DNA of 64,000 nt from Sulfurimicrobium sp963741495 (GCA_963741495.1 CAVUID010000011.1:310001-374000), one strand, 5' to 3'; counted from the first letter of the stretch, positions 42,585 to 53,871 are shown. Notes: generated from the letters alone by a model not told the origin. Numbers and translations: made by a program.

Positions 42585-43835
42585 TCAGTTGTTCCCAGTG
42601 AGGGATCTCAAGTGGGCAATTCGTTGAGCCGCTGCCGGGTGAGAATCATAGAAAACCGAGTGTAGTGGATCAGGCGTCAGCGTTGCTGCATTGTCATTGT
42701 AAAGTTTGACAAGTGCCTGGATCAATGCCTCGCTGCTGGCATTTTCAGCAGCGTAGCGGTCAGCCTCGAATTCATGTTTGCGTGAATAGAGACTGGAAAT
42801 TGGATTGAACAGGAAAGTGAAAACCGGACTCGCCAGCATGAATAACAGCAGGGCCGTATCGGTGCCCTGCGTAGTGACGCCAAGACCCTGGTAAAACCAC
42901 CCCTGCGGCATGAGCCAGCCCAGCAGCCATAGCCCTGCCAGGCTGAGAATGAACATGGAGAGAATACGTTTGACGACATGGCGGCGTTTGAAATGACCCA
43001 GTTCATGGGCCAGCACTGCCTCGATTTCGTCGTGATTGAGGCGCGCTAACAGTGTGTCGAAGAACACGATTCGTTTCGAAGCGCCAAGTCCGCTGAAGTA
43101 GGCATTGCCATGACTGCTGCGTTTGGAACCATCCATGACAAACAGTCCCTGGGATTTGAATCCGCATTTTTGCAGCAAGGTTTCAATGCGAGCGGCAAGT
43201 GTTTGATCTTCCAGTGGCGAGAATTTGTTGAACAGGGGGGCAATCACGGTGGGATAGAGGGTCAGAATCAGCAGATTGAAACCCATCCAGGCAAGCCATA
43301 CATAGAGCCACCAGTATTCCCCCATTCGTGCCATCAGCCACAGCACGCCGAGGAGCAAAGGAATGCCAAGCGTACTGAGGAGCAGCGTCTGTTTGAGCAT
43401 GTCAGCCAGAAACAGACCGGGTGTCATTTTGTTGAAACCAAATCGTGCATCAATGACGAAAGTACGATACAGGCTGAGGGGTATTTCCATCAGGCTGGAG
43501 ATGACAAGTACGCTCACAATGAGTGCCACGCCGCGCCACAGGCCATCACCCAGTATGTTTTGCCAGTAGTCTGTGATCGTCTGAATACCGCCGCCCAGAG
43601 TGAATGCCAGCAGGAGTGCTGCATCCAGCAGGCTGTGAAGCATGCCAAGCCGAGTCTTGCTGCTGGAGTAGTCCGCTGCCTTGTGGTGGGATTCGAGGGT
43701 AATGCTGCCAGCGAAATCCTGTGGCACGGACTGGCGGTTCAGCTGGATGTGACGCAGATGGCGTTGGGCCAGCCATAGCCGGGCCACAGTGGTTAGCAGC
43801 AAGGCAGAAAGAAAAATCAGGGTAAAAACCGGCAT
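42585..43835 (-). CDS. M48 family metalloprotease, Ste24/CAAX protease 1 type
   Basis: A 416-residue membrane zinc protease with about seven membrane helices, the zinc motif HELGH in AVLAHELGHFKRRHVVKRIL and the third ligand Glu in RKHEFEADRYAAE. The N-terminal region (SIPLSLYRTFVIDARFGFNK-like stretch) fits Ste24 homologues of bacteria, which are thought to work in membrane protein quality control; there is no prenylation in bacteria, so the classical substrate does not apply. ATG 43835 is used; a longer frame would run through the divergent orn gene. Orn starts 98 bases away on the other strand. Confidence 0.9.
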   Translation of the reverse strand: MPVFTLIFLSALLLTTVARLWLAQRHLRHIQLNRQSVPQDFAGSITLESHHKAADYSSSKTRLGMLHSLLDAALLLAFTLGGGIQTITDYWQNILGDGLWRGVALIVSVLVISSLMEIPLSLYRTFVIDARFGFNKMTPGLFLADMLKQTLLLSTLGIPLLLGVLWLMARMGEYWWLYVWLAWMGFNLLILTLYPTVIAPLFNKFSPLEDQTLAARIETLLQKCGFKSQGLFVMDGSKRSSHGNAYFSGLGASKRIVFFDTLLARLNHDEIEAVLAHELGHFKRRHVVKRILSMFILSLAGLWLLGWLMPQGWFYQGLGVTTQGTDTALLLFMLASPVFTFLFNPISSLYSRKHEFEADRYAAENASSEALIQALVKLYNDNAATLTPDPLHSVFYDSHPAAAQRIAHLRSLTGNN

Positions 43836-43932
43836 GTGAGAAATTCCAGCGCGCCAGATCGGGGCGCTCAAGGGTGACGATTGGTTGGGGGCATGCCACA
43901 ATATGCGGCTTGATTTACATGGAATCAATATT

Positions 43933-44481
43933 ATGGCACAAGAAAACAACCAGAATCTGATCTGGCTGGATATGGAGATGAGCGGACTCAGCCCGGAAAC
44001 AGACTTCGTTCTGGAGGTTGCGCTGGTAGTCACGGATGCGCAGCTCAACACGGTTGCTGAGGCTCCGGTGCTGGTGGTGCACCAGACCGATGCGGTGCTG
44101 GATAGAATGGATAACTGGAACAAGGGAACCCATGGTAAATCAGGCCTGATCGATAAGGTCAAAGCCTCCCGGCTGGATGATGCGGCGGTGGAGGCGCGTA
44201 TGGTTGATTTTCTGCAGCAGTACGTTGGCGCGGGCAAGTCTCCCATGTGCGGTAATTCCATATGTCAGGACCGGCGCTTTCTTGCCAAACATATGCCTAA
44301 GCTGGAGGCCTATTTCCACTATCGAAATCTGGATGTGAGTACGATCAAGGAGCTGGCGCGCCGCTGGCGCCCTGAACTTTATGATGGTTTCAAGAAAGAA
44401 AACCGTCATGAAGCGCTGGCAGACATTTATGAATCGATCAATGAATTGAAGTATTACCGTGAGCATTTCATGAAGCTCTGA
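43933..44481 (+). CDS. orn: Oligoribonuclease
   Basis: A 182-residue DEDDh 3'-5' exonuclease that degrades RNA dinucleotides, including pGpG from cyclic-di-GMP breakdown. Exo I motif IWLDMEMSGL, exo II around NSICQDRRFL and exo III NRHEALADI with its catalytic His and Asp are present. Length matches. The ATG at 43933 starts the known N-terminus (NLIWLDMEM follows); 48 bases upstream is another in-frame start without support. Divergent from the M48 protease. Confidence 0.96.
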   Translation: MAQENNQNLIWLDMEMSGLSPETDFVLEVALVVTDAQLNTVAEAPVLVVHQTDAVLDRMDNWNKGTHGKSGLIDKVKASRLDDAAVEARMVDFLQQYVGAGKSPMCGNSICQDRRFLAKHMPKLEAYFHYRNLDVSTIKELARRWRPELYDGFKKENRHEALADIYESINELKYYREHFMKL

Positions 44482-44541
44482 TGAGTAGCATGGGATTTGC
44501 TGCCATTAGCCTGTCAGCGTTGCTTTAATTAAAGGATTTTC

Positions 44542-47103
44542 ATGAAACAGGGCACAACATTCACACTTGAAGTCAATCCCAAGATTCCGCGCAAGTTGAT
44601 CCGGTTGGAGGAGCTGGCCAATAACTTATGGTATAGCTGGGACAAGCCGACCCGTACGCTGTTTGCTCGCCTGCATCCGGGGTTGTGGGATGCAGTGGGA
44701 CATAATCCCAAGGTTTTTTTGCGCCGGGTGGATGAGCAGCGTTTGCTGGATGCAGTGGAAGACCAGGTTTTCCTGGCGACCTATAACCGGGTTCTGTCTG
44801 CCTATGACACTTACCATCATGAACTTGTGCGCCGCAATGGGGATGACCAGTTTAATGACCGTGATCTGGTCGCATACTTCTGCGCCGAATTCGGATTCCA
44901 TGAGAGCTTTCCCATCTATTCCGGCGGTCTCGGGATTTTGGCCGGCGATCACTGCAAGGCGGCAAGCGATATGCGCGTGCCGTTCGTGGCGGTGGGCCTG
45001 TTGTACCGTCAGGGATATTTTTCCCAAGCCATAGAGTGTGACAGCGGCAACCAGATTGCGAGCTATGCGGATTCTGATTTCAACGAGCTGCCGGTCACGC
45101 CAGCACTAAGAGATGATGGCGGGGAGATCCGCTTGACGGTCGAATTGCCGGGGCGGCTGGTGACAGTCAAAGTGTGGCAGGCGATTGTGGGCCACGTACG
45201 GCTTTATCTGCTGGATACCGATCTGGAGGAGAACACTTGCGATGATCGCAATATTGCCCACCAGCTCTATGGCGGCGATCGCACCCTGCGCCTGAAGCAG
45301 GAAATTATATTGGGAATCGGTGGTGTTCGGGCATTGCAGGCACTGGGCATTAAACCCACGGTGTGGCATATCAACGAAGGCCACGCGGCTTTCCTGATTC
45401 TGGAGCGGGTGCGTCATTTAATAGCCGAGCATCAACTGGATTTTGCCAGTGCCCTGGAGGCCGTTGCGGTCAATACGGTATTCACGACACATACGCCAGT
45501 CCCCGCCGGGCATGATCATTTCTCGGACGGTATGATTGCCGAGTATTTTCAGCACTTCTGTCAAGGCATCAAGATCAGCGTGGGCGATGTGATGCAACTG
45601 GGATTGACCCCGGAGAGCCCGGAATTCAACATGACAGCCCTGGCGATTCGCGGTTCTCGCCACCAGAACGGGGTGAGCAGAATTCACGGCAGCGTGTCCT
45701 CGCGCATTTGCTCCACGATGTGGCCAGAGGTGCTGCCGGAAGAAAACCCGATGGCTTATGTCACTAACGGGGTGCATGTGCCGACTTTTCTGGCGCAGGA
45801 ATGGTCCGACCTGTTTGATAACGTGTTCGGTTATGAATGGCGACATCGCATGTCGGAGCCGGATTTCTGGAACCGGATAGATGAAATTCCAGATCAGCTT
45901 TTCTGGAGCGTGCGTCAGTCACTCAAATCCCAGATGCTTCAACTGGTGCATTTCCGCAAGAGCGCGCAGCATTTCCGGGACAATGGGAGCGAGTCCCACC
46001 TGGATCGGATGCTGAAACTTGTGGACAGTTATGATCCCAACGTTCTGACCATTGGTTTTGCCCGCCGCTTTGCCACTTACAAGCGCGCCACTTTGCTGTT
46101 CGAAAATATCGACTGGCTCAAGGAAATTCTTTCCAACGATGAACGGCCGGTGCTGTTTCTTTTTGCCGGCAAGGCTCACCCCGCGGACCTGCCTGGCCAG
46201 GATCTGATTCGTCAGGTGCAGGGCATCGCAAATATGCCCGAGTTCGAAGGCAAAATCATGATGGTCGAGGGGTATGACCTTGGCCTGGCAAGGCGTCTGG
46301 TTTCGGGGGTGGATGTGTGGCTCAACAACCCGGTTTACCCGCTTGAAGCTAGCGGCACCTCAGGCATGAAGGCGGGTATGAACGGCGCGATCAATCTTTC
46401 CGTACTCGATGGCTGGTGGGGCGAGGGCTACGATGGCACCAACGGCTGGGCAATCAAACCGGCGCCGACCTGGATGGAATCCTATCGGCGTGACAAGGAA
46501 GAAGCGCAGACGCTGTATGAAATTCTCCAGGATAAAGTTATTCCAGCCTATTACGAGCGCGGCAAGATGGGGTATTCGCCGGATTGGGTAAAAATGTCCA
46601 AGCGTTCCATGGCGACTATCCTGCCGCGCTTCAATTCCGGACGCATGGTTGATGAATACGTAACCAAGTTTTACTTCCCCGCCAGTCGGCAGGGGCAACG
46701 TTATGAGCAGGATGATTTTTTCGGGGCGAAGCTTCTTTCCGAGTGGAAAAAGAAAATTCGTGCTTCCTGGCAAGGACTGATGCTGCGCCGAATGGATGCG
46801 CCATTGAAGCGCATCGGTTTTGGCGAGGCTGTTCGCCTGGAAGTGGCGCTGAATATGAATGGCCTTGCACCAGAGGATGTCGTGGTTGAGTTATTGATTC
46901 GCCGGTCTGCCAAGCGAGACAGGCTGGATTACCTGCATTTCAACTTCAGCTATTACGGCATGAGCGCAGATGGCAAGGAGCATCTGTTTGCGCTCGACCT
47001 GTCTCCCGATTTATGTGGGCGGCTGGATTACAAGATCAGGGTCTACCCCTCTCACGAGTTGCTGACCCACCCACTTGAAATGGGCTTGATGCAATGGCTT
47101 TAA
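44542..47103 (+). CDS. glgP: Alpha-glucan (glycogen) phosphorylase with DUF3417 N-terminus
   Basis: An 853-residue phosphorylase releasing glucose-1-phosphate from glycogen or maltodextrin. The N-terminal DUF3417 part (ELANNLWYSWDKPTRTLFAR) marks the branch distinct from E. coli GlgP. Further motifs are YSGGLGILAGDHCKAASD, WHINEGHAAFL and the pyridoxal-phosphate lysine in EASGTSGMKAGMNGAINL. AAAGGA lies before the ATG. It faces glgA convergently with 7 bases between stops, so degradation and synthesis genes are paired but in opposite directions. Confidence 0.94.
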   Translation: MKQGTTFTLEVNPKIPRKLIRLEELANNLWYSWDKPTRTLFARLHPGLWDAVGHNPKVFLRRVDEQRLLDAVEDQVFLATYNRVLSAYDTYHHELVRRNGDDQFNDRDLVAYFCAEFGFHESFPIYSGGLGILAGDHCKAASDMRVPFVAVGLLYRQGYFSQAIECDSGNQIASYADSDFNELPVTPALRDDGGEIRLTVELPGRLVTVKVWQAIVGHVRLYLLDTDLEENTCDDRNIAHQLYGGDRTLRLKQEIILGIGGVRALQALGIKPTVWHINEGHAAFLILERVRHLIAEHQLDFASALEAVAVNTVFTTHTPVPAGHDHFSDGMIAEYFQHFCQGIKISVGDVMQLGLTPESPEFNMTALAIRGSRHQNGVSRIHGSVSSRICSTMWPEVLPEENPMAYVTNGVHVPTFLAQEWSDLFDNVFGYEWRHRMSEPDFWNRIDEIPDQLFWSVRQSLKSQMLQLVHFRKSAQHFRDNGSESHLDRMLKLVDSYDPNVLTIGFARRFATYKRATLLFENIDWLKEILSNDERPVLFLFAGKAHPADLPGQDLIRQVQGIANMPEFEGKIMMVEGYDLGLARRLVSGVDVWLNNPVYPLEASGTSGMKAGMNGAINLSVLDGWWGEGYDGTNGWAIKPAPTWMESYRRDKEEAQTLYEILQDKVIPAYYERGKMGYSPDWVKMSKRSMATILPRFNSGRMVDEYVTKFYFPASRQGQRYEQDDFFGAKLLSEWKKKIRASWQGLMLRRMDAPLKRIGFGEAVRLEVALNMNGLAPEDVVVELLIRRSAKRDRLDYLHFNFSYYGMSADGKEHLFALDLSPDLCGRLDYKIRVYPSHELLTHPLEMGLMQWL

Positions 47104-47110
47104 GCCGTGC

Positions 47111-48583
47111 TCAAACGCTTTTCAAAATCATCTCGTAAAGCGCAAGGTACTCCTCGGCACTTCTGTTCCAGCTGAAATCACGGTGCATGCCATTTGACTG
47201 GATCCTGCGCCAAGTGGACTGGTCGCGATAAATATCCAGTGCCCGGTGGATACATTCATTCAGTCCATGCGTAGTTGCATGCCTGAACACGAAGCCTGTC
47301 GCCGTGCCGTTGGCTATGTTTTCGGGTGTGGCGTCCACTACCGTGTCCGCCAGTCCTCCTGTGGAGTGCACGACTGGCGGCGTGCCATAACACTGGCTGT
47401 ACATCTGGTTCAACCCGCAAGGTTCGAATCGTGAGGGCATGAGAAAAATATCTGCGCCCGCTTCAATCTGGTGGGAAAGCGCTTCATTGAAGCCAATGAT
47501 CGTGGCCACCTGATCCGGATGGTTTTGTGCCAATTGCAGGAATGATGCTTCCAGCTCCGCTTCGCCACTGCCCAGAATGACCATTTGCACCGGGTGCTCA
47601 AGCAGGAAGGGCGCGATGGTGGTCAGCAGGTCCAGTCCCTTCTGATGAGTCAGGCGGCTGATCACGCCCAGCAAAGGGATGTCCGGATTTTCAGTCAGCC
47701 CGAGTTTGCGTTGCAAAGCGCGCTTGTTGGCCGCTTTCCCGGCCAGATCGCCAGCGTTGTAATTGTGATCCAGCAGTTTGTCCGTGGCTGGATTCCATTC
47801 CTTCCCGTCAATACCGTTAATGATACCGGTGAGGTCCAGATAGCGATGGGCCAGCAACCCCTGCATGCCGAAACCCAGCGGTTCCTGCTGGATTTCCTCA
47901 GCATAGGTGGGACTTACAGTTGTAATGTGTTTGGCATAAAATAACCCTGCCTTTAGGAACGAAAGCTGCCCATAATATTCTGCGCCGTTGATGTCGAAAC
48001 ATGAGGTGGGTAATTCCAGAGGCGCGGTCAGCGAAGCGGGGAATGTGCCTTGAAACGCCATGTTGTGAATAGTCATGACCGTGGCGGCACTGGGCGCCGG
48101 GCTGAAATTCATATAGGCGGGGGTCAGACCGCTTTGCCAGTCGTTGCACTGCACAATATCGGGATGCCAGGTCAAAGGGCTGACTGAACTGCCCAGCAGG
48201 GCGCCCACTTTGGAGAGCAGGGCAAAGCGTTGTGCATTGTCGACCCAGTCATGGCCTGTTGGATCAATGTAGGGGCCACCATCGCGTTCATAGAATGGCG
48301 GATAGTCGATGACCAGCAGCGGCACGCCGCTGACAGGTAATTCCGCTTCCAGTAGTTTGACTTCGCCATGCAAGCCGGAGCCAGGAAGGGTTGTGAGCAA
48401 GCGCTTTTTTTTGAGGCTGTCCATGATTCTGGGGTAGCCCGGCAGCAGCACGCGCACGTCAACTTTGTGCTCGCGCAATGCGGCGGGCAGTGCTGCGCTG
48501 ACATCAGCAAGGCCGCCAGTTTTGAGCAAAGGGGTGATTTCAGGCGTGATGAACAAAACTTTGAGCAATTGATTAAACGGCAT
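47111..48583 (-). CDS. glgA: Glycogen synthase
   Basis: A 490-residue GT5 glycosyltransferase adding glucose from ADP-glucose to glycogen. The ADP-glucose binding motif KTGGLADVSAALP is near residue 20, and the C-terminal half holds LLGVISRLTHQKGLDLL, FLMPSRFEPCGLNQMYSQ and YGTPPVVHSTGGLADTV, which form the nucleotide-sugar site. Length is typical. The start at ATG 48583 was chosen because it precedes the canonical LKVLFITPE. GlgB and glgC are not in the window. Confidence 0.95.
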   Translation of the reverse strand: MPFNQLLKVLFITPEITPLLKTGGLADVSAALPAALREHKVDVRVLLPGYPRIMDSLKKKRLLTTLPGSGLHGEVKLLEAELPVSGVPLLVIDYPPFYERDGGPYIDPTGHDWVDNAQRFALLSKVGALLGSSVSPLTWHPDIVQCNDWQSGLTPAYMNFSPAPSAATVMTIHNMAFQGTFPASLTAPLELPTSCFDINGAEYYGQLSFLKAGLFYAKHITTVSPTYAEEIQQEPLGFGMQGLLAHRYLDLTGIINGIDGKEWNPATDKLLDHNYNAGDLAGKAANKRALQRKLGLTENPDIPLLGVISRLTHQKGLDLLTTIAPFLLEHPVQMVILGSGEAELEASFLQLAQNHPDQVATIIGFNEALSHQIEAGADIFLMPSRFEPCGLNQMYSQCYGTPPVVHSTGGLADTVVDATPENIANGTATGFVFRHATTHGLNECIHRALDIYRDQSTWRRIQSNGMHRDFSWNRSAEEYLALYEMILKSV

Positions 48584-48626
48584 AACGAATTCCTGATGTT
48601 TCGGCAATATTAAAGTAAGGTGGTGG

Positions 48627-49082
48627 TCAAGGTCTGATGTAGGCATAGCCTTCTTTTTGTTTTTCCATCAGATAAACCACCCCGGTTCGTGTGTAATTAA
48701 GGTCCGGCAGCATGTCTGCCGGAGTAAGGCGCTCGCCATGCATGGTGTTTTCACAAGCTACAACATTGACGCCATTGCTAATGACTTCATCCACCCTGGG
48801 CGCAACTTCGGATTCGAGTTTAAGCATGTCAATCGCGGGGCCATATACAACCATTTCTATGGCGACATTGTTTTTTCCCAGTTCGGCGATGACATTTAGG
48901 GCGTTGACCAGAGTCAGATTCCACTTCTGTGTGTCACCGTCAGTCACCTGAAAAACAACTTTGTGATGCGCTTTGTCTGCCTTGGGCGAGAAAACCTGCT
49001 CGGCCATGGCAGAGCTGGCGTTGACGCTGAGTAGGCAAAGAAACCAAATGGCAAAGTATTGGCTGAGAGATATTGTGCGCAT
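48627..49082 (-). CDS. Periplasmic DsrE/DsrF-like protein
   Basis: A 151-residue secreted protein: signal peptide MRTISLSQYFAIWFLCLLSV ending SAMAE, then a DsrE-type fold (HKVVFQVTDGDTQKWNLTL, NALNVIAELG, VAIEMVVYGPAIDML, VNVVACENTM). In the sulfur-trafficking DsrEFH/TusBCD set a conserved Cys carries persulfide; here one Cys (VACENT) lies in the equivalent region. Secreted DsrE relatives are widespread in sulfur oxidisers but their job is unknown. AGAAGG precedes the ATG at 49082. The next 229 bases up to gnd hold no gene. Confidence 0.78.
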   Translation of the reverse strand: MRTISLSQYFAIWFLCLLSVNASSAMAEQVFSPKADKAHHKVVFQVTDGDTQKWNLTLVNALNVIAELGKNNVAIEMVVYGPAIDMLKLESEVAPRVDEVISNGVNVVACENTMHGERLTPADMLPDLNYTRTGVVYLMEKQKEGYAYIRP

Positions 49083-49311
49083 AAAAACCTTCTGCAAATG
49101 CCCGAATTTTCTTAATGATGCGCGATAAACCGCCCAATCTCAAGTTGAGGCAATGCGCTGCATATGCCGGTGGTAAAAAGCAGATTAATTTGCATCGCAG
49201 CCCTGATCGCGAGGGTTCAATGAACATGACGATATCAAAGCCATGCTACGCTTTGTAATTCAAATTGTTTATTGCCATAAAATACATCAACGTACTTATC
49301 CTGGAGGAAGC

Positions 49312-50232
49312 ATGAAAAAAATCGCTATGGTCGGTCTCGGGCGCATGGGTGGAAATATGGCAAGACGATTGAGACAGGGGGGCGCGGAGGTTATTGCCTA
49401 CAATCGAAGCTTTGCGGTGGCGCAGCAGTTGGCTGCGGAAACGGGGCTTCTCGCTGTCGAAACGTTACAGCAACTTGTTGAGACTTTGGGCGATGGCCCG
49501 CGAGTCATCTGGCTCATGCTTCCGGCCGGTGAAGCAACGCAGCAGGCGCTGGACACGCTGATTCCCATGCTGGGAGCGGGCGATATAGTAGTGGATGGCG
49601 CCAATGCCTTCTACAAGGATAGCCAGCGCCGTGCCGGAGAGCTCGGGGCATGGGGCGTTCAGTTTGTGGATGTGGGCGTGTCCGGAGGCGTGTGGGGCTT
49701 GCAGAATGGCTATGCCATGATGGTCGGGGGTGAGCCGGTGGCAGTAAAGCTGCTTGAGACATACCTGAAAATACTTGCGCCGGCTCCGGATAAAGGTTGG
49801 CTGCACTGCGGCCCCGCTGGTTCCGGTCATTTTGTCAAAATGATCCACAATGGTATCGAGTACGGGATGATGCAGGCGTTTGCGGAAGGATTTGCCCTGA
49901 TGAAGGGCAAACAGGAATTTGATCTGGATCTGGCCGCAATTTCGGAAATGTGGCGCCACGGCAGTGTGGTGCGCTCCTGGCTTCTGGATCTGAGTGCGGA
50001 TTTTTTGCGGCAGGACCAGGATCTGAGTGGAATCGCGCCATTTGTATCGGATTCCGGCGAGGGTCGCTGGACGGCGTTCGAAGCCATTGAGCAGGGTGTG
50101 CCTGCGCCAGTGATGAGCCTGGCATTGATGATGCGTTTCGCCTCGCAGGGCTCCAATGATTTTCCTGCCAGGATGTTGGCCATGATGCGTAAAGGCTTTG
50201 GCGGTCATGCCATCAAAGAGGGGGCAAAATGA
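49312..50232 (+). CDS. gnd: 6-phosphogluconate dehydrogenase, decarboxylating, short form
   Basis: A 306-residue enzyme converting 6-phosphogluconate to ribulose-5-phosphate and CO2. The N-terminal dinucleotide fold has VGLGRMGGNMARRL; the substrate region has SGGVWGLQNGYAMMVGG and FVKMIHNGIEYGMMQAFAEG. It is the short, GntZ/YqeC-type form of about 300 residues rather than the 470-residue form, and in that group NAD is the usual cofactor. GGAGG precedes ATG 49312. Its end overlaps the zwf start by four bases. Confidence 0.93.
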   Translation: MKKIAMVGLGRMGGNMARRLRQGGAEVIAYNRSFAVAQQLAAETGLLAVETLQQLVETLGDGPRVIWLMLPAGEATQQALDTLIPMLGAGDIVVDGANAFYKDSQRRAGELGAWGVQFVDVGVSGGVWGLQNGYAMMVGGEPVAVKLLETYLKILAPAPDKGWLHCGPAGSGHFVKMIHNGIEYGMMQAFAEGFALMKGKQEFDLDLAAISEMWRHGSVVRSWLLDLSADFLRQDQDLSGIAPFVSDSGEGRWTAFEAIEQGVPAPVMSLALMMRFASQGSNDFPARMLAMMRKGFGGHAIKEGAK

Positions 50233-51713
50233 ACCAGGATCACAAGCTTCACCCATGTAGTTTTGTTATTTTTGGCGCTACCGGAAATCTTTCATCGAAC
50301 AAGCTGTTGCCCGCGTTATATCACCTCGAGCAAAAGAAACGCATGCCGGAGAATATGAGCTTCATCGCTTTCTCCCGCCGCGAGTGGGGGCAGGACGAAT
50401 GGTTCGAACACATGAAACTGAGTTTGCAGAACAAGCTCGGTGAGCTTTTTGATGATGAGATATTCAAACTTTTTGCTGCGCGCTTCAGCTATGTGCAGGG
50501 CGAGCTTCACGATGTGGAGGCCTATCGACGTCTCCAGCAGGAAATTAGCTGTCAGAAGGGCGGCGTGTGTTCCCATGTGGTTTTTTATCTTGCCATCAAG
50601 CCTACTGAGTTTGGTGCGGTAATTAATCATCTAGATGCTGTCGGCCTCAACAAGCCGCGTGGCCTGCACCGAATGGTGGTGGAAAAACCCTTTGGCGAGG
50701 ATATTGAGAGCGCGCGTATGCTGAATGAACTGTTGCATCGCCATTTCGACGAGGAACAGATTTTTCGCATCGACCATTACCTGGGCAAGGAAACCGTGCA
50801 GAACCTGCTGGTATTCCGGTTTGCCAATACACTGATCGAGCCTTTGTGGAACCGGAATTTCATTGATCATGTGCAGATTACGGTAGCTGAAGATGTGGGG
50901 ATCGAAAAACGCGCCGATTATTACGATAAGGCAGGGGCGTTGCGCGACATGTTGCAAAACCATCTCATGCAGCTCCTGACCGTGGTGGCGATGGAGCCGC
51001 CACCGGAACTGGAAGCGGATGCGCTGCGAGATGAGAAGGTCAAGGTGTTGAGGTCAATACGGCCTATCGCGAAGCGCGCAATACATGCGCACGCTTTTCG
51101 TGCTCAGTACGCCTCCGGGTTCATCAATGGGGAGCCGGTGAAGGGATATCAGCAAGAGGAGGGGGTGGAGCACAATTCCGCTACAGAAACTTTCGTCGCT
51201 GCAAAGTTCTATATAGACAACTGGCGCTGGCGCGGTGTGCCGTTCTATCTGCGCACCGGCAAGCGCATGCCGAAATCGATGTCCATGATTGCTATTCGCT
51301 TTCGCCATCCGCCACAGCAGTTATTTCGTGAAACAGCGGTAGAGACCATCGAGCCTAACTGGGTGCTGCTTTCGATTCAGCCTTCTGAAAGCATGCACAT
51401 GGAGATTCATGTCAAGCAACCTGGACTGGGGATGGAAACACGCGTTATCCAGATGAATGCTTCCTATCGCAAAGCACATGAGGCTCCGCTGGATGCCTAT
51501 GAAGCATTGTTGCTTGATGTGATCGAAGGCGACCGCACCCTGTTTATTCGCTTTGATGAAGTGGAATGGTCGTGGAGAGTGGTCGATCCCATTTTGAAAT
51601 ACTGGGAACAAGAGCGTGAATTCATTCATACCTATGCCGCAGGTAGTTGGGGGCTGCACGAAGCCAACCGACTTTTTGACAGTGAAGACCAGGAATGGCG
51701 CAACGAACTATGA
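50229..51713 (+). CDS. zwf: Glucose-6-phosphate 1-dehydrogenase
   Basis: A 494-residue enzyme, first step of the oxidative pentose-phosphate pathway. The cofactor motif FGATGNLSSNKLLPALY and the active-site signature RIDHYLGKETVQNLLVFRF are intact. It overlaps gnd, so the two pentose-phosphate enzymes are coupled; pgl is absent between them. GAGGGGG is the ribosome binding site. With glgP nearby, glucose units from glycogen could be fed into this route. Confidence 0.96.
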   Translation: MNQDHKLHPCSFVIFGATGNLSSNKLLPALYHLEQKKRMPENMSFIAFSRREWGQDEWFEHMKLSLQNKLGELFDDEIFKLFAARFSYVQGELHDVEAYRRLQQEISCQKGGVCSHVVFYLAIKPTEFGAVINHLDAVGLNKPRGLHRMVVEKPFGEDIESARMLNELLHRHFDEEQIFRIDHYLGKETVQNLLVFRFANTLIEPLWNRNFIDHVQITVAEDVGIEKRADYYDKAGALRDMLQNHLMQLLTVVAMEPPPELEADALRDEKVKVLRSIRPIAKRAIHAHAFRAQYASGFINGEPVKGYQQEEGVEHNSATETFVAAKFYIDNWRWRGVPFYLRTGKRMPKSMSMIAIRFRHPPQQLFRETAVETIEPNWVLLSIQPSESMHMEIHVKQPGLGMETRVIQMNASYRKAHEAPLDAYEALLLDVIEGDRTLFIRFDEVEWSWRVVDPILKYWEQEREFIHTYAAGSWGLHEANRLFDSEDQEWRNEL

Positions 51714-51804
51714 TTGGCGAGCGCGTTGCTATGGTGAATATTGAAACCTGCTGGCAATGTGCTTGACTGCTGGTGAGCTATTTTGCTATAGTTCTCCTTC
51801 TCGG

Positions 51805-51881
<77 letters not shown>

Positions 51882-52198
51882 AACAAATCTGGTCTGTCTA
51901 TGGACGGACTTGCCAAGTTGGAAAGAGTGTCAAAAAGTTTCTGAGAAACGATTTGACAGGGTGAGCGAGGTCTGTATAATGCGCACCTCTCGCTACGGCG
52001 GGGAAGCGAAGTAAACGTTCTTTAACAATATACAGCCAATAAGTGTGGGCGCTTGTCGGATGGGTAAGCTGAGATGCTTGGCCTTTGGGTTAGGTGTTGA
52101 AGCAACTCAAATGATACAAGCGCTCTGTTACAGAAATTTGAAAGAATTGACTGTAACGCAAATGAGTGCGACAAGTAATACAAAGTAATGCAGTGATT
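51882..52198 (+). promoter_or_regulatory. rRNA operon promoter and leader
   Basis: TTGACA (51953-51958), a 16-base spacer and TATAAT (51975-51980) form a near-perfect sigma-70 promoter, followed by a GC-rich discriminator (GCGC) typical of stringently controlled rRNA promoters. The leader contains boxA GTTCTTTAACA at 52017-52027 for antitermination. CCAATAAGTGTG at 52036-52047 pairs with CACACTTATTGG at 53763-53774 to make the 16S processing stem. No coding gene lies in this 317-base stretch. Confidence 0.92.
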
Positions 52199-53738
<1,540 letters not shown>

Positions 53739-53762
53739 GAGAGAGCTCATTCGGCAGGCGTT

Positions 53763-53774
53763 CACACTTATTGG
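53763..53774 (+). other. Right arm of the 16S processing stem
   Basis: CACACTTATTGG is the exact reverse complement of 52036-52047 in the leader, so the precursor folds 16S into a loop closed by a 12-base-pair stem. This is the expected RNase III processing site. The same ACTTATTGGTTG stretch recurs near 54089. Confidence 0.75.
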
Positions 53775-53784
53775 TTGTTAAGAA

Positions 53785-53871
53785 AGCTGTCAGCTGTCAG
53801 CTGTCAGCCGTCAGCGAAAAGCAAAACGGGTAGATCCGTAGCTTCAAGCTGAAAGCTGAAAGCTGAAAGCC
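53785..53871. repeat. Heptamer microrepeat with inverted arms in the 16S-tRNA spacer
   Basis: Left arm 53785-53815 is built of AGCTGTC units repeated with a 7-base period; right arm 53841-53871 is built of AGCTGAA units. GCTGTCAGCTGTCAGC and the reverse complement of GCTGAAAGCTGAAAGC agree at 14 of 16 positions, so the arms can fold back. It lies inside the transcribed rRNA spacer. Confidence 0.8.

Noticed and set aside
43836..44261. N-terminal extension of the M48 protease by about 140 residues
   Set aside because: It overlaps orn on the opposite strand, is Ser/Cys/Arg rich, and lacks similarity to the family; the membrane protein starts naturally at 43835.
53785..53871. Possible CRISPR array
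   Set aside because: Units are 7 bases with no spacers and no cas genes in the window; the inverted arms also do not fit.
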